Shown: piece by piece, positions 35,601-50,117 of the stretch
Position numbering within the stretch: the first letter of the stretch is position 1
How the letters are laid out: each line of letters starts with the position of its first letter
Assembly: GCA_964036295.1 (NCBI GenBank)
Contig: OZ038464.1
Span: 19,977,443-20,041,442, forward strand
Reading direction: 5' to 3'
Length of the DNA: 64,000 bases
From: Plumapathes pennacea
Taxonomy: Eukaryota; Cnidaria; Anthozoa; Antipatharia; Myriopathidae
Translations under genes and position numbers: made by a program
The notes under the pieces: model-generated
Database searches by the model: none
What the model was told of the DNA's origin: nothing
The model's input: the letters and a program-made list of their open reading frames with translations, nothing else

Positions 35601-36604
35601 CAGTTTAAAAAGCCCGGCTAGGGTGTACCGTGTTGGTAAAAGGGTATATTATGTACCGTTGCTATGATCAGGTAATCTACATCAGTATTATGATACTTAA
35701 TGACTAGTATCGTACATAAGGATTCCATCGGCTATTTCGCGCGCTTTTCTTGCTAAAAAGCGCTGCGTCTCCGCATTGATGCGATGAAACAAAAGGCTTA
35801 CCACCGGGTGGTGCGGAATACATATCTAGAATGTTCCAAAATAGAAACACACTATTATCTCAAAGCAAACAATCCAATTGTGTCAAACTGAAAGCTTTTG
35901 TGAATTTATGTCAGGTACTGTAGCGTGAGAAATAAGCGAAAATTGAAAGTTTTGACACTGATATGCATAGAAAGTCGCAAGACCGTATTCTGTATTTAAC
36001 TATTCTCGGCCAAACTCTTGAAACATTAGGCCGATATATTCACTGAACTGTTTCTGTTCTGAGTGACTCAGCAAGTTGTCAAATATAATTATATCTGGTA
36101 GAACAACCACTGTACATTGACATTTCAATCACGAGGGCACGTATCAGATGCACTTGGCAAGAAGATAGAAATGAGGATGCTTAATCTATACCGTACACAT
36201 CGATATGATGTCATAGTCCTCGCAGAGAAAGATCAGAATCATAGTTGTGTTGTCAGTGAAGTTGGCACGACTGCAAACTCAAACGTCGTCTGATTTTTAG
36301 TGAACAATAAAAACAAATCTCCGAGTTGAATTGAATAAAAAAGACCCATGCAAGGTTCTTGAATTGAGCACGTTCGTACTTTTGAACACTGTGGGAAATG
36401 ATAACAAGCAAAGTATCAAGTTTTGAATCCATGTTTATCGTGACGCGTGCGCTTCGCGTGCCTGGTTATTTAGTAATCTACAGTAATAACTTCAGTTTGT
36501 GAGTCCTCCCGCCTTCATACAAGTTTTACATTCAAAACCAAATAGCACAACTAGTGTCGTTTATCTTGTGATGCTTTAAATAGAACGTTCTTACTTGTGT
36601 TTAT

Positions 36605-37010
36605 CCCGGGGGGGGGGGGGGGGGGTACTCCCACATATTTCCTATATAGGGACGTTCCGCCCGATAGGGTATCATTTTCAGGGTCTTCTGCCTTAAACAG
36701 GGTATCAAATTTTACATTTTCGTGTCTTAAACAGGGTTATTTTCTGAAGATTTTCTTCTCTTCCCCTCCCCCTCAACCACATTTTTACTCTCGCCATTTT
36801 CGCGCGATTTCTTCGTATGCTCCAGTGGAAACGCGTGCAACGCAGGCTAACTTATCTAAACTTAGTCTTGAACAAGGTATCAAATTAGAGCACTTCGTCT
36901 TAGACAGGGTAGCAAAATTTCCATTTTTGTGTCTTGAATAGGGTCAGGGTTTTATAGAGTCAGCGGAACCCCCCCTACCCAAATTCCTATTGAGTACCCC
37001 CCCCCCCGGG
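36605..37010. mobile_element. hAT-like MITE, copy A
   Basis: A roughly 405-bp element with G/C-run terminal inverted repeats (ccggggg...gtactcc and gagtaccccccc...ccgg). It is flanked on both sides by GTGTTTATC (8-9 bp; end placement is ambiguous by a base because of the symmetric termini), a duplication length typical of hAT transposons. The interior is built of repeated 'gggtatcaaatt' and 'cttaaacaggg' phrases. A clear second copy in inverse orientation is at 61283-61678. Confidence 0.85.
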
Positions 37011-38741
37011 TGTTTATCACACACTCGGACAGCAAATCGGTCTTGTTACCGCCTTAAATTTGTAAATGAATTTTTGTAACTGATAGCTCGCACTTGCGCC
37101 TTCTTCTAACACACCGCTCTACCGAATTCAGTGACATATTCTGCAGGCAAGCCGAGTCTAATGTTAAGCTGGCGTGGTAGTTCTGACGCAAGAGTGACCT
37201 GGCGCGGGCCCAGATGAAGACACGGCTAGTAACTAATAAACTGTGTTCGTATCTCAGCCAGACTGCTGAACCGGCTGTCGTGTTTCGGCCTTCCTCTTTC
37301 TCGAATTCCAAACTAAAAGCACCAGTTCGTCATACGGTGTCCATTTTCAAAGATGCTTGATGTGAACGGTCAAGTCACACCCTGCTTAGCTCTCACATCT
37401 TGACGTAAAACATTTGTCGCCAGCGATTTTGATTTTGCTATATTTTGTTTTCTTTGCACAATTCCTACTTCAGACGCAAAAAAAAAAAAAAAAAAAATAC
37501 TGATAACTGATATATTGGTTATGGGAAGTTTTTGACACAATCCCAGCTGTTGTATTACAAACTCCATCTCAGGATCGAAGAAGAGACGCTATAAACCGTC
37601 ACAGACAAAAACTGAACAATTTGTCTGGCTGTGAGCTTTAGAAAATTTTCCTCACGACTGCCGCAGCGCCTGAGTTCTAAATTTGTCGGTTCATGTTAAT
37701 CATTCTCTGTCAGCCAAGGTTGAATGTAATCTCGGGAAATGTTGGATCAGGATGCTGTTCAACCCTTTGTACGTATCAGCATGATAACGCGCAGTTATAT
37801 TTTTGCCACTTCCTCTCAAAGGAAGAAGAAATCTGAAAAACACCCACACGCGGAAGTTCAAAACGACCGAATACGGATTGACCGACAAGTTCTCCGTGTT
37901 ATATCCTACGATTTACGCCCTTCATTAAAATTTGTTACTCAAAGATAATCCGCGAGAGTTGTCATAGATGATGTATCGCTATGGGAAGTTTACAACATTC
38001 CAGTGGCTTGTAAACCGTTTCAGACCGATCAATCTTTCAGCTTCAGAACGTTTTTTTATCCAGCTGCACGAATTTTTACCTACATTCCGGTAGCTTCTTT
38101 CATACTATCAATCTCAACAGGAAGGCAGGAGTGATCCGAAAGACAGTATAATGTCAGATAAGGGAATGAAACCCTTTCAAATTTGACTACAATTACCTAA
38201 ATTCCTCTTAAAGATACGATTAACCCGCGTCCCACCCGGAACAACGCCTCAGTAACTCAACATTAAGTGGTAAACTTCACATGGTGTACGAAAATGCCCC
38301 CAGAAAGCTATTGACTAACACCAAACGGCAGCAGTGCGAATATTTTCATGAACCAACGAATCCGGTTTAATGCGGGAATTAAGTGTTCTTTCTGACGAAA
38401 GGGCAGAAAGATCGCCAAAGCCTGAAGAAGCAAGACAGATATATTTATATGAGCAGGAATTTGCATATAATTTTCTTAGACCATGCTTAGACTAATGAGC
38501 AGCCTTGTATTTTACACAAGAACTCAAAGCAAGTATTGCCTCTCGCTACCATTACATGGCGCCCATTTGGCCAAAGTACCACTTGACTACTGTAACAACG
38601 CGGCCGCGCGAGCAACAGCTCAGACGCAGGAAATTTTCAACTCAAAAATATTTGCTTCACGGTCAATCCATTTTTTGTTTACATCGTAGCTGACGTCACG
38701 CCACCCCCTGCTGCCCACTATGCAGTGTGTTCAGTTAGATA

Positions 38742-38972
38742 TTGGTTGGATCGCACTGTATCCTGGGTAGGTTTGGCTCAGAAAAGTGAGCACTAACTCT
38801 ACAATATCCGCCATTTTGCACTTTACGCTTGGAGCCGAGTCAACTTCTATCCGTTCTAAAACGTACACATCTACCAAGCTCCAAGCTTGAAATGCAAAAC
38901 GACGGATATTGTAGAGTTGGTGTTTACTTTTCTGAGCCAAACCTACCCAGAATACAGTGCGATCCAACCAAA
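38742..38972. mobile_element. Palindromic MITE, about 80-bp arms
   Basis: The left arm starts ttggttggatcgcactgtat and continues through aggtttggctcagaaaagtg to the cattttgca region; the right arm (38897-38972) is its reverse complement with scattered changes. The spacer is about 75 bp. No ORF. Confidence 0.8.
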
Positions 38973-39295
38973 AGCCAGAACTCTTGATGCGTGTAAGAGC
39001 TTATGCTCAATGCAGAAGGCTTATATGTTTTTAGATATTTTTTGTTTATACTTCGTTGTCTAACGAATAATTAACAAAAACGAAACAAAAATGGCAATCT
39101 CTTGGAGGGTTCGCGCGAATGGAAGACGTCCGGAGAGAATGAATCCAGTCCCGCGACGTAAGTAACAATTCAGGCAATTAGCCATGCAAACCAGCATTAA
39201 TTCGTTCACCAAAACCGTGAAAAGTGAAACTCCTACATACACCGAAACGAATGACTCGAACACTAGAAGAGAAAACCGGACAAGCTTATTGTTCT

Positions 39296-39330
39296 TCCGG
39301 GGGGGGGGGGGGGGGGGGGGATACTCCCAC
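39296..39330. repeat. Fragment resembling the hAT-like MITE terminus
   Basis: A ccggg followed by about 20 further G and then atactccca resembles the first bases of the elements at 36605 and 61283, but the interior of those elements does not follow. Solo end or independent G run. Confidence 0.35.
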
Positions 39331-40791
39331 CACAGGGCAGACCAATGAAAAATTCGGCAAATTATGATGCAATGCTGAGAGCTCGGTTTTCTTGTAGAAA
39401 CTTCCAGGAAACCTTCCTGAGACTATATCGAGACTTTTTGCAATGCAATTGCCTTATCTGTCTTCAGCCGTTGACGAGCAAAAAAAACTTATAACTTCAG
39501 GCTTCTTTGTTTGAAAAGTGTGACGCGTTAGTCAATAATTTTCTCTAAATTCTCGCGACTTGCTGCATAAAATATCACACATTGTATATCAAAACTCGAT
39601 TTACCATGAGTCGAACTAACTGCAAACTACCGCTGACCCAAAACATTGATTCTTGTATTCTGAATTTGTTTCGACGGGATTAAGTTCGACATTTGACCCA
39701 ACAGTAGAACTTAATTAATTTCGGTCGACCCGAAGTGCAATTTAGTTCGACGCATGCTAAGATCGACGTTTAATCCGGGCCTTACTCATCCGCTCATACG
39801 TGACAGTTTCAACACAAAGGTTCATAAGAACAGCTCGTTTTTTGCTTAATTTCGGCCCCAGATACAAGAAAACATGACAAATATCTTCCAAAATTTCCCC
39901 TTGTACCCAGGAAGCTCATCTGGAAGTCTCAAGAGATTCTAATTTTTGATCAGATCGGCCAGCTGTGAGTTCTAACTATGTGCTGTCGATGTATTTTTGC
40001 AGAAAATGCTCATTTTGGGCCAGAAATAAGAATCGCTCAAAACTTTGAAAAACATTCTTGAACTACAAGAAAATATGATGAAGGTATTTAAAAAGTCCAT
40101 TTCTTTATTCAGAGGGTAATATGGAGCTGCACATGAGATTGAGACCTGTGTTCACTGAACATGAAAAGCTATATCACCCTTTGTGTTCATACCATTATTT
40201 TGACTAGCATTCTCTTCCACAGTCCCTATATGTACCTGTCTTTTGCAAGAAAATTGCAGTTTCTGTTTCAAATCCCCCTATACATGTAGCTTTAAAAATC
40301 TAGTTCAATGTGTTATGCATTTATAATGTCTCATCATTAACTGTGGCATATAAACACTCAAAAGTACACAACAATACAGCATTATTATGGCAATGCTGGG
40401 TCATCGAACCATAAATATTGAAAGACTGCTCTAGATAATAAAATAAACAGCATCATGATAAAACCCAGTTGAAAATCGAGAAAAAATCTGTGAAATTCCA
40501 CCTGCACCAACAAAGATGAAAACAAAACAAACAAAAACAAAAATAAAACTACCCACAATGGGAACAAAATGTGAAGTGATGGTCAACATATGGGCCTTGT
40601 TAACACGCAATTTATGGATTTTGCATTCCATGTGCAATCTGTTTATTTTATTTTTAATTTTTAATTAGTTTTAGAGAAATTTATTTATTTTTATTGCAAG
40701 AGATACTGTTATTTTTTAATTGGAATAAATTAGAAGACTCTCATATTGTGCCAGGTATAATAGAGAAAGCTTACAAACTTTTCTTGAGATC

Positions 40792-44118
<3,327 letters not shown>

Positions 44119-44400
44119 TTTGCAATCTGTTTCGCAATGGTTCACGGGGCGGAAATTGTTTCCAGAGTGGGGTGGGGTGCGACAAGGAGAAGAAACATTA
44201 TGCTAACGTGGAAATGTAATACCTGAGTGTATTACTCAGATATGCATGATTAAATCTATGTAAGTAAAATGTTCCATAAATCCCTTAACAAGATCAGAAG
44301 TCTTTTCGAAACCACAACTTCCCCCACTCTACCCCGGTGAGTGCTCAAATTGTGGTTGTGGCCAGATCCCTTGTGAGAGTGCCTCGGATTTGATTTCAAC
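44119..44400. promoter_or_regulatory. Shared PHYHD1/SOD2 intergenic promoter
   Basis: Only 282 bp separate the divergent start codons of PHYHD1 (minus) and SOD2 (plus), so both 5' leaders and promoters must overlap here. No TATA box is obvious near either start. Confidence 0.65.
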
Positions 44401-46448
44401 ATGCTGTCTAGAACGACCTGTTCCATTTCTTCCCTTCGGAAACTCGTCCCTGCAGCCGTGACAGCTACAGTTCGAGCTAAACACACCCTTCCGGATCTTC
44501 CTTATGATTTCAATGCACTGGAGCCTACAATCAGCGCAGAAATTATGCAGCTTCATCACCAGAAACACCACGCCACATACGTAAACAACTTGAACATTGC
44601 CGAGGAGAAATTTGCAGAGGCTCATACTAAAGGTACTATACAAATTCATTCTGGATATGGAGGGGGGAGGCATAAATACCTCGTCGGATTTTTTAGACCT
44701 AAAGTTCTCCTTTCTGATTACTTAAATTATGACGTTTGAGATCACGGGGTATCGAAATATTAGACTGTTAATTTTTGTCTGGGCTGAATATTACTATTAT
44801 GATTATGACCAAAACAGAACTATTAAAATGGTGCTGCATAAAGGAATGGATATCAACCAAACTTTCTCTTGTGACTGGGTTTCAGTCTTGGGAACAATCA
44901 TAGTCAAAATGAAGCAAAAAGCTTTACATTTACAACAGGTGGTAAAATAGTAAGTTATTTACACTTCAAGAGAAAGTGGGAATTACGTCTTGAGCATCAA
45001 ATAATTTCATTATTTCGTTTGCTAATTGATGCGCTGTCCACAGGTGATGTCTCAGCCATGATTGCTCTCCAACCAGCTCTGAAGTTTAATGGTGGAGGAC
45101 ACATTAACCACAGCATCTTTTGGTCAAACCTTTCACCCAATGGTGGTGGAGAACCATGTGGTAAGACATCTCTTATTTATCTGATGTTTGAACATGTTTT
45201 TTATGTGTAACCAACTATGGGATGTTGGAGGCCAGGTGGTGCAGTTAATATAAAGTTCCTATAAGCCATCTGAACAGTGCTTTCCCCACATAAGAGATGA
45301 GAGGGATCTCCAGCTCATGTGGTAGGAATCAGTGGGTACTGCTAATTTTTTGTTTCTTTCCAGGAGAATTGATGGAGGCTGTCAAACGGGACTTTGGGTC
45401 CTTTGAGAACTTGAAGGAGAAGTTCAGTGCCAAAACCATAGCAGTACAGGGATCTGGATGGGGATGGCTGGTAAGTTTATTACTTCATGTTTAGTGCCCA
45501 AATAAGCTACTCTACAACCATGCACGCTTCATGCACCCGAGATATTTTGGTGGGCCATGTGAAGATAAAACTAAGTGTATCATAAGATATGGACTTGTAA
45601 ACTACTGGTAATCAGAGCATCACAATGTTAGTGTGCTCATAAAGATTGTGTTTTTATTGATTGACAATGGGCCATATTGATTCAATATTATTATTAAAAT
45701 TATTTTGTAACTAGCATGGGTCAGGGATTATTTCCTAAACTATTTCTTTCTTGTATTGTTTCAAGGGTTATGATAAACAGAACAAAAGGCTGGCAATCAC
45801 AACCTGTGCAAACCAAGACCCTCTTGAGGCTACAACTGGTAAGTGAATTAACAGCTTATTGAAGACAATTAATACATTAAAATGTGTCAAGTAGAAGTTA
45901 ATACAAGCTAGGATGGCCAGAAATATATTGCTTACCTGATCATACTGGGTATAAGAGATAGTCCTTTTTTAGTCTCCCTGTTAATTTCATGGTGTGTTTA
46001 TAGGATTTCTATTCTAGAGATCAGTTGTCAATATTGGGACCTTACAAATGTAATAAATTAAATTAAGATTAAGAGGAAGACAGCTCAGACATACATAAAG
46101 CATGTTTCAAGAAGGACTTTGTCTTTTGACCTCTCTGTACAACACTGCAGTTACTGTATGTATTTTGACTTGCCATGTTCAGGTTAGCAAAATATTTTAG
46201 TTGGCTGCATTTTGAATTCAAAGTGCTTTAATTAACAAAATATTTTTTACCTGATGTAGCCTTTGCACACTTTCCAGATCTGATGTTACTGCTTTTCTTT
46301 AGGTCTCGTCCCTCTACTTGGCATTGATGTTTGGGAACATGCGTATTACCTTCAATACAAGAACGTCCGTCCAGATTATGTCAAGGCAATCTTTGACATT
46401 GTATGTTGGACAGATGTGGCCAACCGTTATGAAGCAGCACGGTCATAA
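44401..46448 (+). CDS. SOD2: Mitochondrial manganese superoxide dismutase
   Basis: MnSOD converts superoxide to hydrogen peroxide and oxygen in the mitochondrial matrix. Five exons: 44401-44632, 45044-45160, 45364-45470, 45766-45838 and 46303-46448; 675 nt, 224 aa (human 222). The first about 26 residues, [20 protein letters not shown]..., are an arginine- and serine-rich targeting peptide before [11 protein letters not shown]. Manganese ligands are in [18 protein letters not shown] and [22 protein letters not shown] and [13 protein letters not shown] are also typical. Introns are phased consistently. Divergent from PHYHD1 and convergent with HIBCH. Confidence 0.98.
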
Positions 46449-46936
46449 AGAGGGGGAAAATACTTTCAAAAAGTCATCAAACTAAAGAAGTTCCTTTCGT
46501 TCAAATAAACAGTGAATAGGTTAGCAGCCAGTCTGGAAGTTGACGTGAGGCCAGTTTTCTTGTAATATTACTGATATTGTTATTTGTTTTGGTAGATTAA
46601 TAATGCCAGTAAAACTCTAACTACAAAATGTTGAACTGAGTTTCTCCTTTATTATCAGTTGGTCTATACTAGGTCCATTTAGCTTCATTGTCTTGATGGT
46701 GTTCGTCATCTCAACCCATGTAGCCCATGCCACTTGTTTTTCAATTCTTGGTCTTTGTTCTTTATTGGTGCTGGTTGCCGTGAAAAATGTAGCTAATATC
46801 GGGGACCAAACAAAGCAAAATAATTCTCTGCTCTAGGACCTGAGCTCTATTCCCATGTAAAAGGCAGGCTCAGATTGTTTTGTCCCTAACAAAATTGGCT
46901 CATTTTCACAGATGTGCAAGGACCAGGTCATCAATG

Positions 46937-49900
46937 TCATAACACTAGCTCCCGGTCTCCTAGAGGTGCAAAGTAGGAATCGACTTTCTCTACCGAAACA
47001 CCTTCAAGAGAATCTGGTTTCCATTCTGGGTTGTTGTCCTTGTCAACCAAAACTGGGACAAAAAATAAGTTATTTAGTTTGATCTGTTACTGCCAGTTTA
47101 GGACAAAGTCAGATAAATTAGCAAATGAGCACACCCATACTACTAACAAATGAACACCCATACTATCTTGGGGTACTTCAAGTGCTCAATTTGTAAAACA
47201 AAACATACTGACAAGTCTGTTTGTACACCAAGTTTTGCTGTTAGATGCTTGGCTTACCTGCTCTGATACCTTCAAAGAAGTCCTTGTCCTCCTGAATTAT
47301 GAGAAAAATGATGCAAATGCACAAAACTGACAACCGCAGTGACGAACAACAAACAGGAACGAATTAAACACAAGAATTACGTACAGCGCACACTGATGTA
47401 CCAAATACAAATGCAGGAGAAGTCTAGAGTTCTATACACATGCATACACTATTTTGTAGTTCTAGTCATGGCTTTAACCTGGGAACACAGGCAATAGAAC
47501 CAGTCGCCAACTGCACCCCCAGGGCATTATGTATTGAATGTTCACTTTGAATGCATCTGCAAGAGTGCAAGAGGAGCTCACCATAAACCGTTGAACCAAT
47601 CTGTACTCCATCTTTAGACACTCCCCCAAGTCCAGCTTTGCTCCATTCTCCAACTGACGCAGCGTCACTTTCAATGATGTGGGAGACTTTAAATATTAAC
47701 AAGATACATAATATGACTCTTATGATACAAGCAAAGGCAGGGCCAGATATAAGGCTTACACACATTGGCTTCTGCTCACAAGTTCTTGATGTACTGTAAC
47801 ATATAATCTGTACCTCTTGTAGAGTACATTATAAATGAAAAATTGACTTACCATCCTGTTTAGAGTCTGCAAAACAAGAATGGAATAGTTGGTCAGAATC
47901 TGCATGTGCAACTCCTAAACAAAATTTATGCTAATCCTGGAGGTAATAAAAGTCTATTTTATTTCTCTCCAAAGGACATTTTAAGGTAGAATATTTTAGT
48001 CTTGAAGTCTTGCACTGGCTTTTAGAACTTAGTTTAAAAGTTTTTCATAGCAAAGTGTGTCCCAGATCTAGCTTACTGACATTGCCAGTGAGTCACTAAC
48101 TAGTCGATAATCTGCTTTACAATGTACATGCTGCATTGTACATAGTCTGCAAATACAGCCCCCTCATGTGGACTGCAGGGGACACATCCACAAACTAAAG
48201 TAATTTTACTGTAACAAGACACATTTTACCTCGATTTGCTTGCCAGCCCAATCAGATCCATCTTCTTTTAGTGAAGCCATGATTTCCTCCATTGTTGAAT
48301 GACTGAAGCACCTGCATTACAAATGATTAAAATGTACTGTGTATTGTTTTTGGTGAGGGAGGGGGGAGGGAAGGAGTAAATACTGTATTCCTGCAAACTA
48401 CTTATAATTTACCTGTTTATCTGTTCCATCTGCTTTGAGAGCACAAACTCACTTTTTTGTCCTTTGGAACACTGGAGAGTTAAGAAATATTGTGTTGTAG
48501 TACTGTGGTAATGACAAGATTGTCTCATCTGCAGGTCCATGCAAGAGGATGTGGAATTGAGAATTTGGAATTGGATCTATATGATGTGCTCCTTTCAAAT
48601 TCTAGAGTTGACTGTATGACCATTAAGATGCAACAATCACCTTTTCATCAAAAGTATCCAGAACTCCTTGTACTTCTGTTGCATCAGGCTTTGTCAGGCT
48701 CAGCAGAGATGATTCCAAATCTGCCATCTTGTCAAAGTAGGAAATGCAGTGAATTTATCAACACTCACAGAGAGGACAATGCAGTGAAACATGCAGTCGT
48801 ATTAGGTGATACAGTGATTACTTTCATGAGCATGTTACCTATTGCTTCAGCACTCACAGCAATGAAAGGAGCAGATTTCACAAGGAGACTTCCTTATCTC
48901 ACACTCTCGTGTTTTTTTTTTTACATTTACTTTTATGCAGAGAAAAATAGGACTTTTTAAAGTTTTGCACCTCCCCATCACTAATATACCTGAGTAGCCT
49001 CCCTGCGCCCCTGTCCCAACTGCATGTAAACATATAACATAACAACTGGAGAATTTGACTCATGGACCATTTACAGTTCTTTCTGTACCTGATCCGTTGT
49101 GACAAAATGTGTTGCTATTCCAGCATGCTTGACATCATAACCTTTTAGTCGGTGACCTGAACAAATGAACAACACATTCATGTTAGAGATACAGTATTAA
49201 AGCGAAAACACTTACACGATGTTCACCTTTAACAAGGCTAAGTCAGGCAATGATCTCTCTTCCAAACAAATCTATTAATTTTGAAATACCCAGCTACATG
49301 TGGCTGAAACTTTGGAACACAATGCTACAACCTTCAAATTGCACATTGCTAATTTTAGACACAAATCATCTAGAGACCTGTTAGAGCTAAGAAGAAGCCC
49401 AATCGGCCTGCCATCCTTGGTAATACGAAGCCACCTCCAACATCAGGAAACAGGCCTGCAAGAATCAGACACAGGATAAAAAAAGTCAACAAATTACTAA
49501 CAAATATTATTTTAGTACATAATTAGTACATAGTAGGGCAGCAATTTGAATGTTGCGCCAGCTGGTTAAAGCACTGAGATATTTTCAGACTTGGTTGCAG
49601 TTAATTAGTTGATCCTTTACTGCAATATTGGTTGTAACAAGCAAACAAACAAGACGTGTGAGAGAAAGTTGCCATAACCACTGAATAACCGTTATCAGAA
49701 TAACTCTGTACTAGGGTATCAAATCTCACTCCCAGTCAACAAGAAGCAAAAAAGTGGACATGACCAGTATAGTCTACCTATAGCAGTTTCAGGCATTGCA
49801 AACATAGTGCGTTCAGTAGCTACACGGAAACGGCCATGACTTGAAAGGCCGACACCCTGAAAAATGAAACAAAGGTAGCACATTACAGTACTCTGTTGGC

Positions 49901-50040
49901 ATGGCCTTTTACTATTAATTATTATTAATTATTATCAATATTAAATTATTATTATTATTATTGTTATTACTACTATTATTGTTATTATTATTATTAGTAT
50001 TATCATTATTATTATTATCATCATTATTATTATTATCATC

Positions 50041-50117
<77 letters not shown>

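Larger units (their letters stand above)
32690..40791. other. Gene-free stretch between Hedgehog and PHYHD1
   Basis: No recognised coding exon. The stretch contains the MITEs at 36605-37010 and 38742-38972, a G-rich fragment at 39296, and an oligo(A) run near 37479-37498. The first kilobase is upstream of Hedgehog and would hold its promoter; the last few hundred bases would be the PHYHD1 3' UTR. Confidence 0.5.
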
